Assembly (NCBI RefSeq): GCF_029846715.1 | Contig: NZ_JARVWW010000001.1 | Span: 434,001-498,000, forward strand | DNA from: Bradyrhizobium nivariense | GTDB lineage: Bacteria > Pseudomonadota > Alphaproteobacteria > Rhizobiales > Xanthobacteraceae | Direction of reading: 5' to 3' | DNA length: 64,000 bases | In this document: positions 50,984-58,616 of the stretch, one piece after another | Layout of the letters: the number at the start of each line of letters is the position of its first letter | How positions within the stretch are numbered: position 1 is the first letter of the stretch | Notes under the pieces: generated by a model | Database searches by the model: none | What the model saw: the letters and a program-made list of their open reading frames with translations, nothing else | What the model was told of the DNA's origin: nothing | Made by a program: the position numbers and the translations under genes

Positions 50984-51898
50984 TTATGACGTTTTCACGC
51001 TGGCCGGCCGCCGGGCCGGGATGGTCATGGCGGCGACGCCGAGGACGACGCAGGCAAGGCCGATCCAGGCGGTCCGGCTCAGGCTCTCGCCGAGGAAGCC
51101 GACGCTGATGGCAACCCCGATCGGCACGCGCAGATAGGCCTGCGCGGTGGTGCCGACCGAGCCCAGGGTCTGGATCAGGCGAAAATAGATCACGAAGGCT
51201 GCGGCGGTCGAGAAGGTCGCCAGCGCGAGCAGCGCCAGCACGGAACTCAGCGAGGGCGACAGCGTCCAGGGCTGCTCGACGATCAGCGAGGCCGGGATCA
51301 GCGCCGCCGCCCCTGCGAGCAGCGAGCCGGCCGCGGGCGCCATGGGATCGAGGCCTTTGAAACCGCGACCGAAGATCGCGGCGCATGCGTAACAGATGGT
51401 GGCGGCAACGATCGCGGCCTCCGCGACGAGACCGCTGCCGATATCATGGAAGGCATCGACGCCGACGATCAGCAAGATGCCGGCCATCCCCGCCATGACG
51501 CCGAACAGCTTTCGCGGTGTCGTCGTCTCGTGGCGGGTGACGACCGCCGTGAGCAGGAAGGTGAAGATCGGCCCGGCCGAGTTGAGGATGGTGGCGAGCG
51601 CGGCATCGACGTGGCGCTCGCCCCAGGCGATCAACGTCCAGGGGATCACGCTGTTGAGCACGGCCTGGAAGGCGAAGCGTTGCCAGGTCGCGGCATCCGT
51701 CGGCATCCTGATGCCCCGCGCCCACATGATCGCGAGCAGCAGCAGGCCCGCAATCGTGGTGCGCGCTGCGATCAGCGTGATCGGCGGAATGGTTGCGACG
51801 CCGAGCTTGATGAAGGTGTAGGAGCCGCCCCAGAGCGTTGCGAGCGCAACCAGCAGCGCCAGCTCGACGGCGATGTTGTTATCCTGCCGGTTGTCCAT
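50984..51898 (-). CDS. DMT superfamily (EamA) transporter
   Basis: A 304-residue protein with about ten transmembrane helices in two EamA repeats: LATLWGGSYTFIKLGVATIPPITLIAARTTIAG in the first (with NSAGPIFTFLLTAVV) and TFSTAAAFVIYFRLIQTLGSVG plus GFLGESLSRTAWIGLACVVLG in the second. This is the RhaT/YdcZ-like exporter type for amino acids or metabolites; the substrate is unknown. It lies upstream of the kinase on the same strand with a 120-base gap, and downstream of the Nudix gene. Confidence 0.87.
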   Translation of the reverse strand: MDNRQDNNIAVELALLVALATLWGGSYTFIKLGVATIPPITLIAARTTIAGLLLLAIMWARGIRMPTDAATWQRFAFQAVLNSVIPWTLIAWGERHVDAALATILNSAGPIFTFLLTAVVTRHETTTPRKLFGVMAGMAGILLIVGVDAFHDIGSGLVAEAAIVAATICYACAAIFGRGFKGLDPMAPAAGSLLAGAAALIPASLIVEQPWTLSPSLSSVLALLALATFSTAAAFVIYFRLIQTLGSVGTTAQAYLRVPIGVAISVGFLGESLSRTAWIGLACVVLGVAAMTIPARRPASVKTS

Positions 51899-51978
51899 GT
51901 CGCGCGCTCCGTCCCGTTGTCAGGGACGGAACCTAGCGCGTCTGCCCTCGCCAATACTTCGCTTTGTGTCGAAGTGTC

Positions 51979-52794
51979 CTAGCCGACCGCCCCGACCTCG
52001 AACACCTCGCCGTCATAGCCGGCCTCGCGGGGGATGCGGAGCTGGCGGCCGGTTTCGGTCTTGGTCATGACAGGCATCACCGTGACGATGGACATGCCGC
52101 TTGCATGGTCGAGCGCGGCCTTCACGCTGCCCTGCTTCGCCAGCCGGATCAAATTGCGCGTGGTAGGGAACGGCAGCTTGAAGCGGCCGCTCTCGCCGCC
52201 CTCCACCGCCTCGCGCGGCGAGACCCAGATCGAATCGGTCGACTCCCTTCCGTCATGCGCGCCGAGCTGGTCGGGCGGCGCTGCCGCAAGGAAGAACCAG
52301 GTGTCGAAACGCTTCGGCATGCCCTCCGGCGTGATCCAGTGCGCGTAAGGCACAAGCGTATCGAGCGCGAGCTGGAGGCCGTTGTCAGCCAGAATGCTCA
52401 GGAAGCTGATCTTGTGCTCGTTGAGCGCGACGCGATGCGCATCGGCGATCTCGCCGGCGCGCTTAGCATCAACAGGCGTGCCCGAATCCTTCGTCCGTGC
52501 CAGCAGGATGCCGCTTTCCTCAAAGGTCTCGCGGATCGCGGCGATCCGAAAACCGCGGTCCGCTTCGCTCAGGCCCTCGCCCCCCGAATACAGATCAGCG
52601 CGCGCGACGATCTCCTGATCGCCGGCATCGACGCTGCCGCCGGGAAACACCAGCGCGCCCGAATTGAACTCGATCTGATGATGGCGGACCATCATGAAGA
52701 CTTCAATTTCGTCGCGGCTCTCGCCGTTGACCGTCGTGCCGTCGCGCAGCAGGAGGATCGTCGACGCCGGCCGCGATGCTGAGGTCTCGACCAT
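51979..52794 (-). CDS. Nudix hydrolase, NUDT19-like
   Basis: A 271-residue Nudix hydrolase. The Nudix box is split by an insert: GGALVFPGGSVDAGD-type start GALVFPGGSVDAGD is separated from AAIRETFEESGILL by about 25 residues, as in NUDT7/8/19 enzymes that cleave CoA or related diphosphates. The metal-binding Glu residues are in RETFEESG. The product ends in a domain RQLRIPREAGYDGEVFEVG. It lies 4 bases from the DapA-family gene on the same strand. With the acyl-CoA cluster nearby, a role in CoA-ester turnover is plausible but inferred. Confidence 0.83.
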   Translation of the reverse strand: MVETSASRPASTILLLRDGTTVNGESRDEIEVFMMVRHHQIEFNSGALVFPGGSVDAGDQEIVARADLYSGGEGLSEADRGFRIAAIRETFEESGILLARTKDSGTPVDAKRAGEIADAHRVALNEHKISFLSILADNGLQLALDTLVPYAHWITPEGMPKRFDTWFFLAAAPPDQLGAHDGRESTDSIWVSPREAVEGGESGRFKLPFPTTRNLIRLAKQGSVKAALDHASGMSIVTVMPVMTKTETGRQLRIPREAGYDGEVFEVGAVG

Positions 52795-52798
52795 TCAA

Positions 52799-53752
52799 CT
52801 AACCTGCCGCGCTGGATTGCGGGCCGAGATTGGCGCGCTTGTCGACACGGGCGACGCGCGACAGCAGGTACTCGACCTCCGCCTTCGCCGCCGGCGTGAT
52901 GGTCGCGGCGGGCTTGCGCTGGGCGCTGGAGGCGATGATGCCGCGCTTCTGCAGCACGTATTTGCGCACGGCAAGGCCCGCGCCGGGCTGCTGCTCGTAA
53001 CGGATCAGCGGCAGATGCGCGTCGAACAGATCATGCGCGGCGTCGCGCTTGCCGGCCTTCGAGAGGTTCACGACGTCGATCAGAAGCTCGGGGAAGGCGT
53101 AGCCGGTCATGGCGCCGTCGGCGCCGCGCTCCATCTCGAAATCCAGGAACGTGCCGCCATTGCCGCAGAGGATCGAGAGCGGCCGGAGCGAGCCGTCCTT
53201 CTGGAAGCCGCGTAGCGTCGAGATCTTTTCCAGGCCCGGCCAGTCCTCGTGCTTGAGCATCACGCAATTCGGATTGTCCATGACGATCTTGCGGATCACG
53301 GCCGGCGTGAACACCACCGAGAGCGTCAGCGGATAGTCCTGGAGCACCCAGGGCACGTCAGGGCCGATCGCCTCGGCCGCCTGCTTGTAATAGCCGACGA
53401 TCTGGTCGTCGGTGCGGAGCGAGGGCGGTGGCGCGATCATCACGCCGGCAGCGCCTGCGTCCATCGAGGCCTTCGCCAGCGAGCGCATGGTGGCAAAGCC
53501 CGGCGCAGAAACGCCGACGATCACCTGCATTTTCTTGGCGCGCTTGACGAAGCGCACCGCCACCTGCTCGGCCTCGGCGGCGTCGAGCTTCGGTGCCTCG
53601 CCGAGGATGCCTAGCACGGTGACGCCGTCACAGCCGACCTCCTCGTAGAAATCGGTCAGGCGGTCGATCGAGCGCTCGTCGATCCGGCCGTCATCGTGGA
53701 ACGGCGTCGGCGCGATTGCGAAGGTGCCCTTGGCGTCGGCGGTAAGCTTCAT
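52799..53752 (-). CDS. DapA / N-acetylneuraminate lyase superfamily aldolase
   Basis: A 317-residue TIM-barrel class I aldolase. The Schiff-base lysine is Lys167 in CVMLKHEDWPG and the conserved tyrosine is Tyr140 in LQDYPL. The substrate loop GILGEAPKL replaces the canonical G-T-T-G-E of DapA, so it is not a standard dihydrodipicolinate synthase. CGNGGTFLDFEMERGADG is normal for the superfamily. Likely a retro-aldolase or dehydratase for a keto acid, for example a keto-deoxy sugar acid or hydroxy-keto acid. It is followed by the Nudix gene, so they are likely co-transcribed. Confidence 0.85.
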   Translation of the reverse strand: MKLTADAKGTFAIAPTPFHDDGRIDERSIDRLTDFYEEVGCDGVTVLGILGEAPKLDAAEAEQVAVRFVKRAKKMQVIVGVSAPGFATMRSLAKASMDAGAAGVMIAPPPSLRTDDQIVGYYKQAAEAIGPDVPWVLQDYPLTLSVVFTPAVIRKIVMDNPNCVMLKHEDWPGLEKISTLRGFQKDGSLRPLSILCGNGGTFLDFEMERGADGAMTGYAFPELLIDVVNLSKAGKRDAAHDLFDAHLPLIRYEQQPGAGLAVRKYVLQKRGIIASSAQRKPAATITPAAKAEVEYLLSRVARVDKRANLGPQSSAAG

Positions 53753-53769
53753 TGGGTCTCTCTGTCCTA

Positions 53770-53822
53770 TCGTCTGTCGTCATTTACGGGCTCGCGACTT
53801 CGTCGCGCCCCGGAATGACAGT
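53770..53822. repeat. Palindromic repeat fragment
   Basis: CGTCATTTACGGGCTCGCGA and the following TCGTCGCGCCCCGGAATGAC form a GTCAT...ATGAC-ended hairpin related to the element at 33027-33065. It lies between the DapA-family and SDR genes. Confidence 0.6.
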
Positions 53823-53826
53823 GTAG

Positions 53827-54705
53827 CTAAAACCGCCGCGCACCCATCTTGATCTGCTCTTCGGAGAAGAAGATCTCCTGGGCATGATCGGCGATGTCCC
53901 GGGCGTTCCAGCCCGTGTGCGGCGGTTTCCAGCCTTCCATTTCCATCATCCGCATCTCGCGCACGCCGCGGGGCCCGGACACGCCCAACACCTTGCCGGT
54001 CTGGTCGCCGGACAAGTCGCTGACCATGTATAGCACGGCCGGCGCGATGCCGTCCGGCCCCAGCGCCGCACCGGGGTTCTCCTTATAGCGGGGCAGGTCT
54101 GCGGTCATGCGGGTCAGCGCGCCGGGTGCCAGCGTCCAGATCCGGATGTTGTATTTTCGACCCTCGATCGCCAGCACGTTGGACAGGCCCCAGATGCCGC
54201 CCTTGGCCGCGGCGTAATTGGTCTGGCCGAAATTGCCGATCAGGCCCGAGGTCGAGGAGGTGTTGACGATGACGCCGCCGCCATTTTCCCGCATCCAGCG
54301 AAACACCGGCATGGTGCAACAAAAGGTGCCCTTCAGATGCACCTTGATGACCTTGTCCCAATCGGACTCGGAGGCCTTGGAGAAAGTCTGGTCACGCAGG
54401 ATGCCGGCATTGTTGACGAGGATGTCGGCACGGCCGAAGTGCTTGATGGCGTCGTCGAACACCGACTGGCCGCCCTCCATGGTGGAGATGTCCGCGCCGT
54501 TGGCGACGGCCTTGCCGCCCTCGGCCTTGATCGCGTCGACCACGAGCTGCGCCATCGATTTGTCGGCGCCGGAGCCGTCACGGGGCCCGCCGAGGTCGTT
54601 GACGACGACGGACGCCCCTTCCCGCGCAAACAGCTTTGCGTAGGCCTCACCGAGCCCCCCGCCCGCGCCGGTGATCAGCGCAACCTTGCCGTCGAGTAGT
54701 CCCAT
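53827..54705 (-). CDS. SDR family 3-hydroxyacyl-CoA dehydrogenase-like protein
   Basis: A 292-residue SDR of the multifunctional-enzyme-2 type (3-hydroxyacyl-CoA dehydrogenase domain). The Rossmann motif is TGAGGGLGEAYAKLFA, VVVNDLGGPRDGSG is the typical MFE-2 adenosine loop, the active site has NTSSTSGL (Ser) and TNYAAAKGG (Tyr, Lys). The C-terminal extension (about 240-292; HTGWNARDIADHAQEIFFSE) is usual for this group. It lies in the same-strand run thiolase-DUF35-MaoC-SDR, so it probably performs the third step of a side-chain or branched acyl-CoA beta-oxidation. Confidence 0.87.
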   Translation of the reverse strand: MGLLDGKVALITGAGGGLGEAYAKLFAREGASVVVNDLGGPRDGSGADKSMAQLVVDAIKAEGGKAVANGADISTMEGGQSVFDDAIKHFGRADILVNNAGILRDQTFSKASESDWDKVIKVHLKGTFCCTMPVFRWMRENGGGVIVNTSSTSGLIGNFGQTNYAAAKGGIWGLSNVLAIEGRKYNIRIWTLAPGALTRMTADLPRYKENPGAALGPDGIAPAVLYMVSDLSGDQTGKVLGVSGPRGVREMRMMEMEGWKPPHTGWNARDIADHAQEIFFSEEQIKMGARRF

Positions 54706-54727
54706 GGTGGCCTCTCCCTGGTTGTTT

Positions 54728-54905
54728 TTCTTACCTCGCCCCGCTTGCGGGGAGAGGTCGGATCGCCCTTGCGATCCGGGTGAGGGGGTACAGGTCTCAA
54801 TACCGTCTCGGCTCGTGGTGAGAGCCCCTCACCCCGCCCTCTCCCCGCATCCGCCTTCGCCCGAAGGCGGGCTTCGGCGGACAAGAGAGCGGGGCGAGGG
54901 AGACG
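54728..54905. repeat. Long palindromic repeat between SDR and MaoC genes
   Basis: CTCGCCCCGCTTGCGGGGAG (about 54735) and the repeated arms GAGAGCCCCTCACCC / GGGTGAGGGG, and CTCTCCCCGC...GCGGGGCGAG near 54845-54898, fold back on one another. This is the CTCTCCCCGC-type dispersed repeat of Bradyrhizobium-like genomes. It lies inside what would otherwise be a continuous operon. Confidence 0.7.
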
Positions 54906-54922
54906 ACGGCCGTCGCGTGTTG

Positions 54923-55783
54923 CTAACCCAGCACCGTCCTGCCGTTCTTGATCACGGTGACGCCGCGCGACTTCACCTTGGCTTCGAACGAGATCGTGTT
55001 GCCGTCTTTCCAGAGGTCCATGGTCACGGTCTCGCCGGGATAGACCGGCGAGGAGAACCGCGCGACGTGCTGGCGGAAGGCGGAGGCGTCGTAATCGGCA
55101 TAGGTCTGGAGCACGCCGCGGCAGGTGATGCCGTAGGTGCACATGCCGTGCAGGATCGGACGCGGGAAGCCGGCCTTCTTCGCGAACTCGGGATCCGAGT
55201 GCAGCGGGTTGCGGTCGCCGCAGAGGCGATAGACCAGTGCCTGGTCGGGACGCGTGACGATGTCGATGGTCCTGTCGGGCGCACGCGACGGAATCTTGTG
55301 CGGATCGGGCTGGGTCAGGTTCGGCCCGCCAAAGCCGCCGTCGCCGCGGGCGAAGCGCGAGGCGACAAGCGTTGCCAGCTTCTCGCCCTTCTCGTTCTTG
55401 AGCACGGTCTGGTGGCTGATCACCACGCCCTTGTCCTTGCCCTTGTCGTAGACCTCGACAACGGAGGAGTCGGCGGTGATGTGCGCGGCCACCGGCAGCG
55501 GCTGATGGAAGGTGATGTCGCGCTCGCCGTCGACGACCATGACGCGGTTGAGGTTCATTTCGCCTGGCCCTGCGCCCCACGCCGCGACGGACGCAAAGGT
55601 CGGCACCACCTTGAGCGGCCGCGGCATCAGCGTGCCCTCATTGACGAAGGCGAGCTCGTTTTCGTCCATCGGATCGGCGCCGAGCCCGATGCCATAGGCG
55701 TAGAGCATCACTTCGCGATCGCTGTAGGCGTATTTCTGGCCGATGTTTTTCAGGGCTTTGAGTTCTTCGTATCTGGCGGACAT
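54923..55783 (-). CDS. MaoC-type enoyl-CoA hydratase
   Basis: A 286-residue double-hotdog enoyl-CoA hydratase 2. The first hotdog half has the N-terminal domain (REVMLYAYGIGLGADPMDEN; RVMVVDGERDITFHQPLP). The second has the catalytic MaoC motif YRLCGDRNPLHSDPEFAKKA, with Asp and His, and ILHGMCTYGITCR. Multifunctional enzyme-2 hydratases have this architecture. The ATG at 55783 is used because the conserved start SARYEELKAL follows. It would hydrate trans-2-enoyl-CoA to the (R)-3-hydroxyacyl-CoA for the SDR. Confidence 0.88.
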   Translation of the reverse strand: MSARYEELKALKNIGQKYAYSDREVMLYAYGIGLGADPMDENELAFVNEGTLMPRPLKVVPTFASVAAWGAGPGEMNLNRVMVVDGERDITFHQPLPVAAHITADSSVVEVYDKGKDKGVVISHQTVLKNEKGEKLATLVASRFARGDGGFGGPNLTQPDPHKIPSRAPDRTIDIVTRPDQALVYRLCGDRNPLHSDPEFAKKAGFPRPILHGMCTYGITCRGVLQTYADYDASAFRQHVARFSSPVYPGETVTMDLWKDGNTISFEAKVKSRGVTVIKNGRTVLG

Positions 55784-55799
55784 TTTTGTTTGTTTCCTC

Positions 55800-55925
55800 C
55801 CGGTGGTTCTCATCCTCATGGTCAGGAGGCGCCCTTGCGCCGTCTCGAACCATGAGGATGCCCGAAACGCTTCTTTGTCGTGGCCATCCTCCGAGACTCT
55901 TGCTTCGCAAGCTCCTCAGGATGAG
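55800..55925. repeat. Palindromic repeat between MaoC and DUF35 genes
   Basis: CATCCTCATGGTCAGGAGGC... and the downstream ACCATGAGGATG, then CATCCTCCGAGACTCTTGC and CTCCTCAGGATGAGGA, form nested inverted repeats. This CATCCT-C/GAGGATG family is common in alphaproteobacterial intergenic DNA. It separates two genes of the acyl-CoA cluster. Confidence 0.7.
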
Positions 55926-55932
55926 GACCGCC

Positions 55933-56322
55933 CTACGCCGGCGTGAAGAACGGCAGCGGCGCGCCATCGGTCGGCTTGAACACCACCTTCACCTTCTGGC
56001 CGATCTTGAGCGTCGTCAGATCGCAATCGACGAAATTGGTCTGCAGCGACGGGCCTTCCTTCAGCGTGACGTAGCCGATCGCGTAAGGACCGGTCGGCGA
56101 CTTCCGCATCAGGCTCCAGGTGTAGATCGTGGCCTCGCCCGAAGACTCTTCCCACACCGTCTTGTCCGAGTAGCAGAACGGGCAGATCGCGCGCGGGAAG
56201 TAATGCGCTTCACCGCAAGCGGTGCAGCGCTTGATCATGAACTTGCCCTCCTTGGCCGCATCCCAGAACGCCGCCGTCTCGGGGTTGGTCACCGGGGCCG
56301 GATATTTCTTGGCTTCGCTCAT
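55933..56322 (-). CDS. DUF35 / OB-fold acyl-CoA-associated zinc-ribbon protein
   Basis: A 129-residue protein with a zinc ribbon (RCTACGEAHYFPRAICPFC) followed by a small OB-fold domain (TIYTWSLMRKSPTGPYAIGY, then VTLKEGPSLQTNFVDC). DUF35 proteins form complexes with thiolase-like proteins, as in steroid/acyl-CoA thiolases and PKS accessory complexes, where they help bind the acyl-CoA. Its ATG at 56322 overlaps the thiolase stop by one base (TGATG), so the two are translationally coupled. Confidence 0.88.
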   Translation of the reverse strand: MSEAKKYPAPVTNPETAAFWDAAKEGKFMIKRCTACGEAHYFPRAICPFCYSDKTVWEESSGEATIYTWSLMRKSPTGPYAIGYVTLKEGPSLQTNFVDCDLTTLKIGQKVKVVFKPTDGAPLPFFTPA

Positions 56323-57479
56323 CACACGCGCTCCAGAATGGCCGTCGATGCGGCGTGGCGGACGCCCAAGAGACCGCCGGTGCCGTGCGCGATGGCGAGA
56401 TCGCAGTTTTGAACCTGCACCTTCGGATGCGCCTCGCCGCGCAACTGCCTGACGGCCTCGAGGATCTTGGTCATGCCACCGCGGTTGACGGGATGGTTGC
56501 TGCAAAGGCCGCCGCCATCGGTGTTGAACGGCAGCTTGCCGACGCCCGAGATCAGATTGCCGTCGGCGACGAACTTGCCGCCCTCGCCCTTCTTGCAGAA
56601 GCCGAGGTCCTCGAGCTGCATCAGCACCGTGATGGTGAAGCTGTCGTAGATCGAGGCGTATTTGATGTCCTTCGGCGTGATGCCGGCTTCCTCGAACGCG
56701 CGCGGGCCGGACCAGATGCCGGCGGAGTATGTGAGATCGAGATCCTTGCCGCCACGCGGACCCTTCATCGCCTCGCCATGGCCGATCAGCTTGACCAGCG
56801 GCTTCTTGAGACTCTTCGCGATCTCGGGCGTCGTGACGATCAGCGCGCCGCCGCCGTCGGAGACGACGCAGCAATCCATCCGATGCAAGGGATCGGAGAT
56901 CATCGGCGAGTTCAGGACGTCCTCGACGGTGACGACGTCCTTGAGCATCGCATGCGGATTGTATTGCGCATGATGCGAGGCTGCGACCTTGATCCAGGCG
57001 AGCTGTTCAGAGGTGGTGCCGTAGTCGTGCATGTGGCGCATGGCACACATGCCATAGGCATTGTGCGTGGTCGCACCGTAAGCGGACTCGAAATCGGCTT
57101 CCGCGCCAGCCGCGCGCGGCGGCATTGCGCCGGTGCGCGGCTTGCCGGCGAGCGTGATCAGCGCGATCGAGCATTTTCCCGCGGCGATCGCTTCCGCGGC
57201 ATGACCGAGATGGATGATGTAGGAACAGCCGCCGGTCTCGGTGGAATCGACGTGGCGGAGCTTTTTGGTGTTCAGGCCGAGATAATCGACCATCGGCCAG
57301 GCGCCGCCGGGCGCGTCGCCGGCGCAGAAATAGCCGTCGACATCGTCCTTGCTGAGCCCGGCATCCTCGATTGCGCCCTTGGCGACCTCGGCATGGAGCT
57401 GCGCGGTGGATTTGTCCGGCGCATGCCGGGTCGGGTGTTCGAAAATCCCGGCAATGTAGGCCTTGCCCTTGATGGTCAA
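56322..57479 (-). CDS. Thiolase-like acetyl-CoA acetyltransferase (lipid-transfer/SCP2 thiolase type)
   Basis: A 385-residue thiolase-superfamily protein. Landmarks are TIKGKAYIAGIFEHPTRHAP at the start, GGCSYIIHLGHAAEAIAAGK around the usual nucleophile region (Ser/Cys loop), PLHRMDCCVVSDGGGALIVT, and the C-terminal catalytic region SNHPVNRGGMTKILEAVRQL with HGTGGLLGVRHAAST. The nucleophile Cys of classical thiolases is not obvious, as in SCP2-type thiolases that act with DUF35 partners. The start TTG at 57479 is chosen because the conserved MTIKGKAY-type start follows and GGAG lies upstream; the frame is open to 57668. Confidence 0.82.
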   Translation of the reverse strand: MTIKGKAYIAGIFEHPTRHAPDKSTAQLHAEVAKGAIEDAGLSKDDVDGYFCAGDAPGGAWPMVDYLGLNTKKLRHVDSTETGGCSYIIHLGHAAEAIAAGKCSIALITLAGKPRTGAMPPRAAGAEADFESAYGATTHNAYGMCAMRHMHDYGTTSEQLAWIKVAASHHAQYNPHAMLKDVVTVEDVLNSPMISDPLHRMDCCVVSDGGGALIVTTPEIAKSLKKPLVKLIGHGEAMKGPRGGKDLDLTYSAGIWSGPRAFEEAGITPKDIKYASIYDSFTITVLMQLEDLGFCKKGEGGKFVADGNLISGVGKLPFNTDGGGLCSNHPVNRGGMTKILEAVRQLRGEAHPKVQVQNCDLAIAHGTGGLLGVRHAASTAILERV

Positions 57480-57595
57480 AACTTCAGGTCTCCGCTGGCG
57501 TTTCTTCTTGCTCGGTTTTTCTGAACCCCGGTGGCCTGATTGGCAAGCGCGGAAATATTCCGTCGGGCGACAGGGCAGCGGCTTGGCGCAAATGA

Positions 57596-57745
57596 TGCTT
57601 CCGTGTCCCGGACGCGCTGCAACGCCTAAGCGTTGCCGCGCAGAGCCGGGACCCATGTGACCACGCACATCGTTGCATGGGCCCCGGCTCTGCAGCGCAT
57701 CGCTAAAGAAGCGCTGCGCTGCGTCCGGGGCACGAGAGCCGGACC
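57596..57745. repeat. Dispersed palindromic repeat (CCCCGGACGCAGCG family)
   Basis: GTGTCCCGGACGCGCTGCAA at 57602 and TGCGCTGCGTCCGGGGCAC near 57715-57733 are outer arms of an imperfect palindrome; inner arms CGCAGAGCCGGGACCCATG and CATGGGCCCCGGCTCTGC also pair. It is the same family as 29232-29325 in the opposite orientation. Confidence 0.75.
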
Positions 57746-57864
57746 AAGTCGTAAAGGTGTTTTGCCCGACAGCACAAGCGGTTTCGCTTTATCGAAAGAA
57801 ACCCTTTTATCGAAAACAACCCCATGCACAGTAGAACGGTGATTGATTTCAAACGGAAAATCGT

Positions 57865-57962
57865 AGGGTGGATCTAGCCCGAATGGAGCGCAGCGTAATC
57901 CGACGTATACCCTGCGCAACCGTCCCGGATTAAGCTTCGCTCCATCCGGGCTACGGCGGCAA
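57865..57962. repeat. Palindromic repeat, left flank of the Imm26-like gene
   Basis: TAGCCCGAATGGAGCGCAGC and the downstream GCTTCGCTCCATCCGGGCTA form the outer arms. A second copy of the family at 58522-58612, in the same orientation, lies on the other side of the gene at 58009-58479. Confidence 0.8.
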
Positions 57963-58008
57963 CGGGCGGGTTTGCCGGAAGCACCTGCGCCACCACACTA
58001 CTGACCAA

Positions 58009-58479
58009 CTAATGCAGCGGAGGAGCCAGGAGTTTTGAAATCTTTGTCTCGGCCGCTCCGGCACCGAACAGGCCGTCACTTTCCAATACCTGTAAGTCAT
58101 CATAGTCTGGAAGCAGCTCGGATACGCTCCTAAGCGGATCGTCGTCCGCGTACCGCACCAGCCGAGCCTTTCTCGATATCGGATCTCGCCTGACAAAGTC
58201 GGGCATTGACCAATCTCTCCGATCCCAGTTGGCCACCTTGCCGATGATCAACCACCGGCCCTCAATCAGCCCGAGGTCTCCGAAGCGAATTCTGGCCACA
58301 GCAAGATCGGGACGAAGGTCATCGAACGTTGCCGACCCTGGCGTTTCGAGACGCGGACCGAAAAAGTATCCCAGCAGAACCTTTCCCCGGCGCGGCGACC
58401 GCGCGACGACTCCACGGGCAAATCCGCCGTTTCGAAGCGGCATTGCGAACACGGAGCCTTCTTCGTAGGGCAGCTTCAT
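58009..58479 (-). CDS. Imm26-like immunity family protein, orphan
   Basis: A 156-residue protein beginning KLPYEEGSVFAMPLRNGGFA, then RGVVARSPRRGKVLLGYFFG; this matches the Immunity protein 26 family (PF15428), where PY-x-x-GxxFAVPLRxGGYxxGVVAR is typical. Polymorphic-toxin immunity proteins neutralise a cognate effector. Here there is no toxin, no secretion locus and no second immunity gene nearby. It is flanked by two palindromic repeats of the same family, so it may be an acquired or orphaned gene. Confidence 0.75.
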   Translation of the reverse strand: MKLPYEEGSVFAMPLRNGGFARGVVARSPRRGKVLLGYFFGPRLETPGSATFDDLRPDLAVARIRFGDLGLIEGRWLIIGKVANWDRRDWSMPDFVRRDPISRKARLVRYADDDPLRSVSELLPDYDDLQVLESDGLFGAGAAETKISKLLAPPLH

Positions 58480-58521
58480 CTGCTGTCGATGGTATCGTAC
58501 AGGATCTAGTTAAGAAGTGGC

Positions 58522-58612
58522 GTAGCCCGGATGGAGCGTTGCGCAATCCGGGGTCGTCATCCGCGGATACAGTTGTCCCGGATTGCGCTTCGCTCCATCC
58601 GGGCTACGAGAC
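58522..58612. repeat. Palindromic repeat, right flank of the Imm26-like gene
   Basis: CGTAGCCCGGATGGAGCGTT and CGCTTCGCTCCATCCGGGCT are the outer arms, with CAATCCGG/CCCGGATTG inside. It is the same family and the same orientation as 57865-57962. Confidence 0.8.
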
Positions 58613-58616
58613 CATC

